Shown: one piece after another, positions 45,862 to 58,062 of the stretch | Layout of the letters: every line of letters begins with the position of its first letter | Numbering within the stretch: position 1 is the stretch's first letter | The notes under the pieces: generated by a model | Databases searched by the model: none | Seen by the model: only the letters and a program-made list of their open reading frames with translations | Told to the model about the DNA's origin: nothing | Made by a program: the position numbers and the translations under genes | Source: Halocafeteria seosinensis | Taxonomy: Eukaryota > Sar > Bigyra > Bicosoecida | Length of the DNA: 64,000 nt | Direction of reading: 5' to 3' | Assembly (NCBI GenBank): GCA_001687465.1 | Contig: LVLI01000085.1 | Span: 1-64,000 of the forward strand

Positions 45862-46261
45862 TGTGTAAGTGGGCAATTAAGCAAGAGACCACTCGTTGTC
45901 TTGTTCCGTTCGTTTTGTTGGTCACAATTTACCTGCTGGCCATGATGAGTTGATCAGGAGACCAATCATCACCAGTCATGTAATACACGACTCGTTGTAA
46001 GGATGGACAGTAAGGTATCGGTTTACTTGGTGGTGGCATTGCCAAGAAACGAAGTCGCAGCAACTGGCTTGTTCAGTTCCAAGAGTTGCGGCACATTCCG
46101 GAAAAATGATTTATTGACATCCAGTCCAAGAACTAACCGAGCGGTGGTCAACGAAGGAAGTCGTTAAGCCATAAAGCAGTTAGCTCGTTTCCCTTCGTTT
46201 GACCAAACGCTGATATCAAGCTGTTGCAAGCCATCCGGGCACAATTGACGTACGTCCTCCC

Positions 46262-46667
46262 CGACCTATGACATCTGAGTATTGAAGCGCTACAGCTGGG
46301 CTACTGGCCTACAGTGTTACCAGCTGTATGACACATGCCCAGCAGACAATGATTAATGCTGCGTGGGTGGGTAGATGGAAATGGCTCTTGGGAAGTCGGA
46401 TGGCGAGTGGAAGCTGTAACCCTTTATGTGCTGTTTCGAGTTCAAGACTTTCATATCGGGGTAACATTTCTACGGGGTCTCTCCTTCCCGTTTTCCCAGA
46501 TGAAATGCCTCGGTGTGTACAGATGTAGTCATGAATAGCGAAGTCCTCCGTTGCCAGGCTCAGTTTACTTTCAAAACGAACTTTTCCTTGGTTACTTATG
46601 CATTTTCGTATTCACCTCTCAGCCCGTAGCTATCGTGGGACTCGCCCGCAATTACTGTTCTCTTTAC
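46262..46667. repeat. Dispersed direct repeat, copy B (empty site)
   Basis: Matches 44040-44560 without the 105-bp insertion. Its right end coincides with the donor side of exon 2 of the minus-strand secreted-protein gene (exon end 46668), so the downstream intron or exon of that gene may lie in duplicated DNA. Confidence 0.8.
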
Positions 46668-46989
46668 CTTCCTGAATGGCTTCTTGAACTGTCATTCCGT
46701 CCTTATCTGAAGCCGCAGCGCATGCAGCGGAAGCTGCACATGTTTCCAATGTCTGTATACTATAACATGTAAAGATAAACGATGATGCAACTGGGTACTA
46801 AACGTGGCTATCACTTACGTCTAGACAAATACATTTTGCTTGGAGGTTAAGGCCTCCTCGAGAAACGCATCGGACGTAGGCGCCTTTACATAAATCCAGT
46901 TCATCTCTATCACATGCATGGGCTATGATAGCCCATGTGACGAATAAGAGAGCCTTAAATAAGTGTGCAATATTCATCGTGGACGCCAT
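46668..46989 (-). CDS. Small secreted Cys-rich protein, 5' exons
   Basis: Exon 1 46989..46819 and exon 2 46752..46668, joined by a GTAAGT...TACAG intron, give 85 residues before a further donor (GTAAAG). Met5 starts a clear signal peptide (MNIAHLFKALLFVTWAIIAHA). The mature part then begins at Cys and has Cys spacing C-x7-C-x6-C-x11-C-x-C-x6-C-x5-C, with CICLD at the exon junction. Unspliced, exon 1 would end after SDSHV. The last exon was not found; it would lie in or beyond duplicated copy B. Seven Cys in a short secreted protein suggests a disulphide-stabilised extracellular protein. I do not recognise the family. Confidence 0.5.
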
Positions 46990-47144
46990 TCAAAAGGGAG
47001 CAACAGGGCTACAAAACAACAAACATCTCCTTTGCAACCTCAATGACTGCTGGACGTACACTACTTGGGTAAATACATAGTCATTAGTATCCATTCAGAT
47101 TTGACTATATTCAGTAGCTGCATGAGGAAAGGAAAAGACGAGAA

Positions 47145-48110
47145 ATGGCCCGAGCTTCCTCTACAGGAAGTGGGAGGAGTTCCACAGCCCAACAACGGAA
47201 GAAGAAGCGCCCCAATAGTGGTCCTACAAAGCATGGGCAAGCTCAGGGAGAGTCCTCTGCCACAAGCGCCAGTGGTGTGCTCACGGAAGAGGAGCAACAA
47301 GCCGTCATTGAGTCTCTTTGGAGCGATGCAGAGACGTATTTCCTCTGGTGGAAAGTAGGTTTGCATTCACTCACTGCATTCATGCTCCCTTTACAAGTGC
47401 ACAAGGGGCCCATTTTTTGTGTGTGACGGTTCATCTCGACGTGCTGATACTGGTATTTTGTGTGTGTGTGTGTGTGCATGCAGCGTGTTTTACAAGGATT
47501 ATCCCTGGTTTTCTGCCTAGGAACCCTCTATTTCGCTTCCTTACAGCTTTGGGAACCTTTTTCAGTATGTCATTTAGGTGGATACATGCCGTCTTCTACT
47601 CGTTTTCATTCCCAGGTTGTGGTGCAGATGGAGCATCAGTCGTTTTTTAAAGAGTCCATTACAGAGGCGCAGCTTTATTTGACGTACGCTATGCATTTAA
47701 CTTCCTTTATACTCACGTTCGGCTTTGTCACGCGATTACCCACGCTGCGATTGATGAAAGAAGACTACGCCGTCTCCATACGGAGGCTCAAAGAGAAAAC
47801 ACCCCACCCCCGATGGTCCTCCAGAATTCGATCCTACCTCCACATTGTCGATAAGAGGTACCTCTTCCGGACGGCTTTAGCGTTGGGCACAGCGCCCATC
47901 TTCTTTTGGGGATACGTGTTCGGACTCTCATGGATGGGGACAAAGGCTAACAACGTGGATATGGATTCCGTACCACCGCTCCTGTTTTGGCTTCCTTGCG
48001 CAAGTATATTTGTCACAGGTGCAGCTTTTCTATGCGTTCATATGTACATGAACTTGGCAGATGAGATCAAAGGAATGGATCAGCTGAAATATGAACTGAA
48101 AGGGGCTTGA
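47145..48110 (+). CDS. Four-helix membrane protein of unknown function
   Basis: Three exons (47145..47354, 47484..47564, 47616..48110) join to 261 residues. A Ser/Gly- and Lys-rich cytoplasmic N-terminus (QQRKKKRPNS) precedes EEEQQAVIESLW and four hydrophobic segments: LQGLSLVFCLGTLYFASLQL, LTYAMHLTSFILTFGFV, TALALGTAPIFFWGYVFG and LLFWLPCASIFVTGAAFLCV. A basic loop (RRLKEKTPHPRW) lies between the second and third, and the C-terminus is charged. I do not recognise the family. It is convergent with the ERD2-like gene downstream. The 51-bp second intron is a multiple of three and stop-free, so unspliced mRNA would stay in frame. Confidence 0.7.
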
Positions 48111-48339
48111 AAGATTGTTAATGAGTCTACCAGTTGCTGCGCTCTACTAAGAGGGAAAAAAAGGGAGCAAAAGATACAAGTCTCGTTAGGGCCGCTTCTC
48201 AACCGTGCACAATTGCTGTTGACAAAATAGTTGTAGTTGAAGCACTCTCATGCCATCCGCTCCAAGCAAGCCAAGAAACAACTCAGGATGTCATGATTCC
48301 AGTTAGAAGTTATAGTCCCGTAGTCAAAGGAGAGGCCGC

Positions 48340-49714
48340 TTAGACAGGAAGTACAGAAAGTGCTTCGCCCCGCTTAGCAGCCGTGAGGTACATTCTAAAG
48401 TAGTTGCCCATGAGAACAAGTTGGGCAATCTGGGAAAGCATCACCATATACCCGGGATATGCTCTGCGGAAAACAATGGCGATTCTAAGCAACAGCTTCA
48501 TGCAGCGGCGATGTTTGAACTTCGTCACTTACGAAAGAAATGTCTGACTTGTAGAATCGTTGAGTTCACTGTATGACAGTAGCCAAAAGGATAGATGGAG
48601 CAACCGCGCTAAACCTAGAGCAAAGATGCTATTTCCCAGCAATTCATCTATGACTCCTCCCTGCACCACATACACTCTTATGCCCTGTCCTCAAAAACAA
48701 CATTGCAAAATAGACAACACACCTTCTTTTGAAACAGGTATAGTTGAGGAATAATTGCGACAGCCTCGAGGTAGAGGGAAAAGGCCCATGCTGTATCCGT
48801 GAAGAAGTTGCTATTGAGGCTCGGGTGGAACAACTGCAACACAAGAGAACGAAGTGAACTCTCGACAAAACCCAATGACACGATTTTGTATATCATCCTA
48901 CCAATGCGAGAACGTATGCGGGGACCACTAGCCAGACGACGCCGAACTTGTTAGGTACGTAGGGAGGAAAGTATCCGAACCTATCCACATTGACATTGTA
49001 TGAATCCGATTTCCATTGGCCCAACGTCGACGCAATGTACATAATCAAGTACACCACTGTTGCAAAAGATATCACCTCTGTGGCCCGATAGAACCAATCC
49101 CCGGATCTGCAATACATCCAATAGCGTTATAGTTATGTGCGCGCCGTCTCGCCAGGACTAGATAGAGAACCTTACCGATCGTATGGAAGATACCCTTCAA
49201 AGATCAAGATCGAACATAGTCTACCTCCAAACACACAAGCATACGCTTGTAGCATCTTCAGGGAAATCCCTGCATCAGCAAATCAAGTTTCGTTATATTC
49301 AGAGCAAAGCACGATAATCCATGAAACTTGCAAGAAAGTTAGCAAGCGTTATAAACAATACCCCAAGCCTCGGATAAGAGTCCTCCTGGTTGAGACCGAG
49401 ACTTAAGAGCCAAGCAGCCGTCCGTGCAAGGAGCTATCAATGTTCGCTTTGGACGTCAAAAGAATGGCGGAGAAGTATCAAGACCCACCTGTCGCTTTCC
49501 GTCGACTTCGTGTGCGTAATGCCAGGACAATGAACGCAAACGTCGTCAAAGCCGAGCCCAGTGTCATCAAGAAGGAAAAATCCTGGTCGCTTTCGAAATG
49601 CCACACGCAGAGCACGGCCAGACCTAAGAGACTGTAGGAAATCACATTAAACTTATGATGCCTCCATAACGAAGCAATATCATGCTTCCGGTTCGTCGGC
49701 ATCTCATCCATCAT
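48340..49714 (-). CDS. ER lumen protein-retaining receptor-like (ERD2-like) protein
   Basis: Multi-exon minus-strand gene, start MMDEMPTNRKHD at 49714, stop TAA 48340-48342. Translated exons show seven hydrophobic segments and the ERD2 signatures ISLKMLQAYACVFGGRLCSI, EGYLPYDRSGDWFYRATEV, DTAWAFSLYLEAVAIIPQL and LFQK. The sequence DRSGDWFYR matches the plant ERD2-like subgroup rather than classical KDEL receptors. KDEL receptors retrieve HDEL/KDEL proteins from the Golgi. ERD2-like proteins share the fold, but their ligand is less clear. It has an N-terminal extension and a helix before the core (VISYSLLGLAVLCVWHF). Exon 1 ends at 49489 (GTGGGT donor). Later junctions lie near 49270, 49110, 48895, 48730 and 48520 and were not all fixed. 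Confidence 0.8.
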
Positions 49715-50038
49715 TTTGCTTCGTTTCCCTCTTTTTTTTTGAGCGCACGCGAAAAAAGAAAAAGGATCGGCCCCTTTTCTCCCTCTTTGACGAGTGTGGT
49801 TCACCAACAATAGCACTCGGATACGCCGTGTATCTATAGTATACGAGGTGAATGAAAGACCCCTCGCAAGACGACAATCTTTACTGCGACTTCAGATGGG
49901 GCGGGCGCACCCCGCCTTAAAACGCACCACCAGCCGCACCAGGCACGGTGGACGCCGTGCCATAGCAGAGTGAAGCAGTCTATTTGAGTTGATTTATCAA
50001 GTTTTCATAGGGGATTCGCCTCGTAGAAACACGCAAAC
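49715..50038. promoter_or_regulatory. Divergent promoter region with two short hairpins
   Basis: 324 bp between the divergent ERD2-like and LENG8-like genes. Two perfect inverted repeats lie in it: GGCGGG/CCCGCC (49900-49916, 5-nt loop) and GGCACGG/CCGTGCC (49942-49961, 6-nt loop). Both are near the LENG8 start and may form 5' UTR structure or protein sites. Confidence 0.4.
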
Positions 50039-51899
50039 ATGCAACAGCAGACACCTGGACCTCCTGCCGCTTCAGGGCTAGCGGGAGGAGGCATAACAAT
50101 CCCTCCCAATGACCCAGGAGCTCAATGGGCACTAAGCTATGCACAGCAATTTGCAAGGCCTTATGCGCATTTACCTCCTGAGCAATACAATTATTACCTC
50201 AAGTATTATTTTGACTATTATTACAGTTACTACCAACGGTATCAGCAACAAATTGTGGCGGCACAGCAGCACCAGCAAGCATCAGGAACCGGGGCACCTC
50301 ATTCACAACCTCAATTTCAGCCTCCAAGAGCCAATGCAGGGGCAATGCCACCTCCTCAGGCGGGTCAGGTACCTCCCAATCGTGTTGCGTCACCGGCTCC
50401 CGCAGCAGGAAGACCGCCACCGCAACGGGGGACACAAACGGCCGCTGCCTCGTCATCAGGAGCTTCGGAATTACTACAAGCGCAACGAGCAGCGGGTCAT
50501 GCCAATTACGAAAAGAATGTGCGACAACCGGGGGATACTCGAGAGCGGTACCTACGCCCAGGGCCACCTCAACGAAGTGGCACCGTTTCGAGCATCAGCC
50601 ATCGACAGAAAGGGAACATCCAACCTCCTTCCGATACTGGTACTAGTACCGATAGCCGACAGAATGTCCCAAAACAAAGCGAGCAAGCCCAAGCAAGTAA
50701 CGGTACACACGACTTCAGGAAACGAGCTCTCGACGCAGCTTCTGGAGTATCTGAGAAACTGAAGGCACGAAAGATTCAGAAAGAGCAAAACAACGGTAAG
50801 GCGTCCGATGTGCACCAGCCCGCGGAGCAAAGTGAGTACTAGTAGTAGGAAGGGAGTAGACGCAACAATTTCTCCTCACAGTTCCGTTGGTATTACTTTC
50901 CTTCCTGCAGCATCGTCAAACTTGCAACAACGTGCAAAGAGGTTCAAGAAAGAACACCAAATGATCAAAGAGCAGCGCTCGGATCCACTACCCAGTAGTA
51001 TTGGAGAACAAGCCAAACAAGGTGGAGTACTTTTCGGTGGTGGCTGCAATAACGAATTAGGAGATTTAGATTGGGACTCTCTAACAATTCAAGGCACAAG
51101 CAACAAGTTGGAGAAGCGATATCTGCGTTTGACTGCTCCCCCTGATCCGGCAGATGTTCGTCCTGAACCAGTACTAAAGAAGGCACTCAAGTGGGTGATG
51201 AAACAAGTCGAGGAAGGTGCTTCTTACGTTTTCTTGAATGATCAATTAAAGAGTATTCGCCAAGACCTTGTGGTCCAAAGAATACGAAATGCATTTACCG
51301 TCAATGCGTACGAAACGCACGCACGCGTTGCGCTAGAAAACGGTGACATTAACGAGTTCAATCAGTGTCAGACGCAACTTATTACATTGTATGACGAAGT
51401 GTCTGCCGGACACCCGCGGGAGTTTCTGGCATATAGAATATTATATTGCTGTTACTCCAGGAACAATACGAATCTGTTGGACATCATGAAGCAGTTAACG
51501 GAGGACCAACGCAAAGACAGCCTCATTTTACACGCTCTTGAAGTGTGCCATGCGGTCACGCAAAACAATTATCATCGCTTCTTTCGTCTGTTCTCTGAGG
51601 CTGAACGGATGTCGCCGTATCTGATGGACCACATAGCTTGGAGGATGCAGTTGCGAGGGTTCATGGCTATGTCTCGAGCGTATCGGGACAAGCCTGGTCT
51701 ATCTCTACAGTTTACTGCATCCGAGCTGGGCTTCACCAGCCCTGAGGAGTGCAAGCGTCACCTTGAACACGCTGGAGGTATGACCTTGCCCGCCTCCGAA
51801 GGATCAGAAGAGAAGTGGGTTTTTGATACGAAAAGCTCCTCTAGCAATCTCAAGTTCGTCAAGTCGCTTGCGTTCCTTGAAGCCAACCCGGTTGTATGA
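50039..51899 (+). CDS. LENG8: SAC3/GANP-domain protein, LENG8/THP3-like
   Basis: Exons 50039..50831 and 50911..51899 join to 593 residues. The N-terminal third is Gln/Pro/Tyr-rich (YYLKYYFDYYYSYYQRYQQQ) and disordered. The C-terminal half is the SAC3/GANP/PCI-like domain, opening with LDWDSLTIQGTSNKLEKRYL, TAPPDPADVRPE and VLKKALKWV and continuing through NAFTVNAYETHARVALENGD and GHPREFLAYRILYCCY to LGFTSPEECKRHLEHAGGM. The LDWDSL...LEKRYLRLT entry segment is specific to LENG8/yeast THP3, which acts in pre-mRNA processing and mRNA export. Splicing at CAAA/CATCG was chosen because it alone restores frame. The alternative acceptor at 50880 leads to a stop. Confidence 0.85.
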
Positions 51900-52137
51900 A
51901 CAGATAATAAGCTGCTTCTTGCGGGGTTGTGTTCATAACAATGTCCCTAGCGGGAAAATTTGGTAAGTACGTAGTGTTGGCATGCTGTTCTCATTTATGT
52001 TCTACAGCGTACCACTGTCAGGGCGTTTGTCCCTGCCTGGTTGGGAGCAGTTCATTTCTTATCTTCACGGCCGCGAGTACGGACCTTTGTCGCCTCTTCT
52101 GTTCCGATATACCTGCATTGGGGCAAATTACTCTCAA
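51900..52137. terminator. Convergent 3' ends of LENG8-like and PA/RING genes
   Basis: 238 bp between two convergent stops. Both transcripts must end here or overlap. No clear poly(A) signal consensus stands out. Confidence 0.3.
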
Positions 52138-53469
52138 TTACAAATACCATAGAGCAAAGGCTCCAGAGGGACCAGAAGCGTCTTCGAAGGAACCGACATC
52201 AGCCGCTGTCGCCCGGGGCCTTTGCTGATCCTTACTTTTCTCCAGTTGGTATCTACATAGCGGGCATGTCGAGTGAGTTTTCAGCCAATATAGTAAACCA
52301 TCTTCAGAAAACCAGTGTCCACATGGCATTTCTACTGCTATTTCTTCGTTCTCAAACTTTTCCCTCGTTATGGGGCATCGACTTGACGCGGAACGAGCAA
52401 AAATAGCACCTCTAATCGGCCTTGTGTGATCAGCTCGTATCCGGTCCAACACTGCTTCACCATTCTCCTTCCTCAACATGAGGACAGGAATGTTTACCCC
52501 CCTTCCGTTAGTGCTCTTATCTGTCATAGTGTATGGCCATACATCAAACGTCTGCTGCACAATGAGAGCTCGTGCACCCTGTTTTTGCACAGCCCTCGCT
52601 TTATCAGCAAAGCTGATGTCACCCCGGGAAGCGAAAGCAATTGCGCCTTCAAGAGAAGAATCTCCATGTAGCTCTTTGCCTGTGAGAGGATTGCACGGCA
52701 CAATCCGTCCATTCAACACGCACTGGGAATCTCTAAACTTTTTAATCGCGGACGGTGACGGATCTGTTGCTCCGGCTGATGTTGCTTCATCTTCTCTGTG
52801 TGTACCCGTGTTGTTTTCTTGCACACTGCACGAGGATAAACTAGCAACCGGTTCGTTCTCTCCAACCTCTGCTATCGATGGCCCAAAATTAGCAGGAATC
52901 AGTACCATTTCGCCTTCCAGAGAATCAACTTTGAGCGACACTTGCAGAGGGATGTCATCAGCATTCTTCACGTGATGTCGTCGAAGTGAATCCACGGCCC
53001 GCTGAGACGCTCCTTGGGAAGATTGTTCAGCCTCCTCCTGCTGCTGCTGTTGGGCCATCATGAATCGCATCATACCCTCCATAAATTGCTGTTCAGCCGC
53101 GGCGTATTCATGCTCATTCTGATTCTGGTCGGAAGACTCCTGATTCCTGGACGCCGACCCCAGTTGAAGGCCATTCCGTACACCCTCTACCCGGCGTGTA
53201 GGCTGCAATCCGTGTGGGATTTGCTGTGCATTTGGCTCCTCGAGATCACGCTCAAGGTCATCTTCGTGCAAAATTAAGTTCCGGCTGACGTATTCTCCTA
53301 GTGATCGTGCCTGATTCTCTGACATATTCGGCGGCAACGACGTTCCACAGGAGGGGCACAGAGTGTCTCTCCGAGGCCGTATAAACACGCATTGCAAGCA
53401 TCCGAAGCAAAATACCTCCCGCAGAGGGCCGTCGTCGGGGAGAGCTCCGAATCCGTAGTCGTCCTCCAT
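52138..53469 (-). CDS. PA-domain protein with N-terminal zinc ribbon and C-terminal half-RING
   Basis: Single exon, 443 residues. It opens with a zinc-ribbon pair (CFGCLQC...CPSCG), as in RNF126/BCA2-type ubiquitin ligases. A Gln-rich disordered segment follows, then a protease-associated (PA) domain (GAIAFASRGDISFADKARAV, GARALIVQQT, IPVLMLRKENGEAVL), then a RING-like end: CPITREKFENEEIAVEMPCG, HWFSEDGLLYWLKTHSTCPL, CRYQL. In the RING, the C3-H4 and C7-C8 ligands are kept, but C2 is Thr, the fifth ligand Ser and the sixth Gly, so only the second zinc site can form. Probably an E3 ligase or its degenerate relative. It has no signal peptide, although PA domains usually occur in membrane or secreted proteins. 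Confidence 0.8.
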   Translation of the reverse strand: MEDDYGFGALPDDGPLREVFCFGCLQCVFIRPRRDTLCPSCGTSLPPNMSENQARSLGEYVSRNLILHEDDLERDLEEPNAQQIPHGLQPTRRVEGVRNGLQLGSASRNQESSDQNQNEHEYAAAEQQFMEGMMRFMMAQQQQQEEAEQSSQGASQRAVDSLRRHHVKNADDIPLQVSLKVDSLEGEMVLIPANFGPSIAEVGENEPVASLSSCSVQENNTGTHREDEATSAGATDPSPSAIKKFRDSQCVLNGRIVPCNPLTGKELHGDSSLEGAIAFASRGDISFADKARAVQKQGARALIVQQTFDVWPYTMTDKSTNGRGVNIPVLMLRKENGEAVLDRIRADHTRPIRGAIFARSASSRCPITREKFENEEIAVEMPCGHWFSEDGLLYWLKTHSTCPLCRYQLEKSKDQQRPRATAADVGSFEDASGPSGAFALWYL

Positions 53470-54289
53470 TTCTTACTTCTTTCCTTGAGCGAGCTAGTTC
53501 CAGTTCAGCAAGTGTACAATGTACAGTTTATTTTCCGAGTTCGCCTTCAAATAAACAAGACAGCCTAATCGAAAGATTGTTTTCGAGCGGAAATGCACAC
53601 GAGGAAAAAAAAATAAAAAATAGTCAATTGCTGAGGTTCCTCATGGCTCAGAGGAGCCTGATGAGTTTGAGCTTCTTACCGATCCCCCGATCGTATGATT
53701 GAGGAGCAATGCAATCTATCAGGCTCAGAACTTGAGTGCTTTACACAGGATGAAGTTGAAGGAGACATTGCAGATGACTTCGTCCCGGTCGTCCCCGTAA
53801 GACAGGCGGCGGGGTTGACCCAATTGAACGAAATAGTCTGCGTCAATAGCCTCTCATTCCACTGACTACTACGTTTCGGCGGTGGTAACTACTGTACAGT
53901 GGCAAACGGTTAACATTGTATTGTACTAACTTAACAATGGCGACAACGGCGGGGGGGCGCGCAGCGGTACATATGTATCAACAGGATGGATTCTTGTTTT
54001 TCATAGGTAGTCTTCGTGTTGGAACTACTGTATGCAATATTCAAGTACTATCCTTAATTACAGTTTTATGTCCACTACCACCCGGGGTAGTTGTTGCTGG
54101 TTGCTTCAAATACACGTTGTCAAGTGTTCCACTTCCCTTGCTTGCGACGTCACTTCACAGTCTCTGAAGCCACTGTACGGTCTAGATAAGATAGTATACC
54201 TGTATTAGACAAAGCATTCGATCCGAGATTGAGTGTCATTCCATCCAATTTGAATCTTGTCTGGTTGACTCTTTTCCACATCACCAACA
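53470..54289. other. Divergent intergenic region upstream of the MYST gene
   Basis: 0.8 kb between divergent genes, with both promoters. TACTGTAC occurs at 53890-53897 and a related CACTGTACGG near 54170. An open frame at 53916-54167 has no family features. Confidence 0.4.
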
Positions 54290-56667
<2,378 letters not shown>

Positions 56668-56748
56668 TTTTCAAAATTGTGTTGTAAAAATGATAAGCAA
56701 TCGATAAATATACAACTGTACTAGGGTTGTATGTGTATTAGTTAGGAC

Positions 56749-58062
56749 ATGAGAACGCCCTTAATAAGAGCCTTAAAGAGGTCATATGGGCTCTGGAATC
56801 GACAGTATTCCAGTGTCCAGCTTGTAGGCCAAGTCAGTCTCTATCAGATACGGCTATTAGACCGTCAGGAGCAGGAGGATATACTGTATAATGATGCTAG
56901 CCAGAGACAGCAGCAGCAAAATGAGCCGTATCTAAGACTGGAAGGGAGAAAGAGGAATTCTGATGCCCTCAATATGGCCCCATTTCCCCTCCGAATTATT
57001 CATTCAGAGGCCGATTTACGGCAGCATCTACCTAATCACGGACAGTCCATACAGTGTATGGTTCCTAAGCAGATGGCTGAAGCTATGGTGTCCTCATTGG
57101 GCCGGAATTCAATGAAAATAGAGGGTGAAAACGAAGAATTCTTGCTTCCGACAGCATCAGACACTAATCAGGAACAAGATGATAGTTTTCCCTCAGCCCT
57201 TTCCAGTCTACCTCGTGATGATGCTCTCTCTCAAACGTACTCATCGAGGCAGCTGGATGATGCGTCCACGAGCTTGAAGGAGGCCATGGAATCCTGGCAT
57301 AGGCGAACGAGGAATTCTAGTGGCTCCGTGGAAAGCCCAGAATTCCTTCCAGGACAAGGCTCATTACATTCAGAGTTAGCGTCCGTGGCTTCAGCTTCAA
57401 GGCGGAGCAGCGGAAACGGTCCTAAAGTGGAGAGCAGGAGAGCATCGGAAACACTGACGGTTGCAGAGCACCAGCTCTTCGCGGCAGCGGAATTGGGAGA
57501 TTTGGAGGAATTGAAGCAATGTCTACTGAGCGCGCCTCCTACTACTGTTCACCCATACCATGGAGCTACTCCTCTGCATGTGTTTGTCGCTGGTTTGCTA
57601 AGTGGCAATGATGAGGATAACATAGCGCGGAACGGGATTCAGATACTGAAGGCATTTGGAGGAAATATAAATGCCCGTGCTGGAAATGGAAGCACACCTC
57701 TACACTGGGCTGCGGGCGCCGGAAATGCCGCTGCAGTGCGTGCTCTTTTAGAAGCTGGTGCAACACCATATGCAACGACGTATACCTGGAGACGACAAGT
57801 TTTCGGGAAAGGAAGTGGGCAAACACCACTTCATTGGGCTTGTGAAAGCAATAACCTAGAAGTAGTAGAAATATTAGCGGAACATTCGATGGAGACGGCC
57901 GTATCTCCGGATGAACGAGGGCAACATCCGCTAGCAATAGCAACCAAGCATGGCCACAGAGATATCCAGCATCACCTTGAGCGGCAAGCAGAAACAGAAT
58001 ACGTGTGTGTAGAGATATCGGGCTACCAAAGCGGGATCCAGACTCTTAATAGGCCTTCTTAA
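56749..58062 (+). CDS. Ankyrin-repeat protein with long disordered N-terminus
   Basis: Single exon, 437 residues. The first 230 residues are polar and Ser/Gln-rich with no domain recognised. From about residue 240 there are four ankyrin units: AEHQLFAAAELGDLEELKQC, GATPLHVFVAGLLSGNDEDN (long), GSTPLHWAAGAGNAAAVRAL, GQTPLHWACESNNLEVVEIL and a final GQHPLAIATKHGHRDI. The insertions TTYTWRRQVFGKG and SGNDEDNIARNG lengthen two loops. No catalytic domain. It starts 82 bp after the stop of the acetyltransferase gene on the same strand, so transcription may read through or share regulation. A role as an adaptor is inference. Confidence 0.75.
   Translation: MRTPLIRALKRSYGLWNRQYSSVQLVGQVSLYQIRLLDRQEQEDILYNDASQRQQQQNEPYLRLEGRKRNSDALNMAPFPLRIIHSEADLRQHLPNHGQSIQCMVPKQMAEAMVSSLGRNSMKIEGENEEFLLPTASDTNQEQDDSFPSALSSLPRDDALSQTYSSRQLDDASTSLKEAMESWHRRTRNSSGSVESPEFLPGQGSLHSELASVASASRRSSGNGPKVESRRASETLTVAEHQLFAAAELGDLEELKQCLLSAPPTTVHPYHGATPLHVFVAGLLSGNDEDNIARNGIQILKAFGGNINARAGNGSTPLHWAAGAGNAAAVRALLEAGATPYATTYTWRRQVFGKGSGQTPLHWACESNNLEVVEILAEHSMETAVSPDERGQHPLAIATKHGHRDIQHHLERQAETEYVCVEISGYQSGIQTLNRPS

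Larger units (their letters stand above)
43621..46261. other. Gene-poor repeat region
   Basis: No gene is supported. Contents: a GT microsatellite after 43631, TACTGTAC at 43869 and GTACAGTA at 45097, the duplicated block copy A (44040-44560) with its insertion, and the (TG)n run at 45817-45855. Frames at about 44956-45490 (starting MRRSHTRAKDDNG) have gene-like composition broken by stops, perhaps a degraded mobile or duplicated gene. Confidence 0.45.

Noticed and set aside
45545-45868. 107-codon frame ending in CVCVCV
   Set aside because: Its end is the TG microsatellite; the rest has no recognisable domain.
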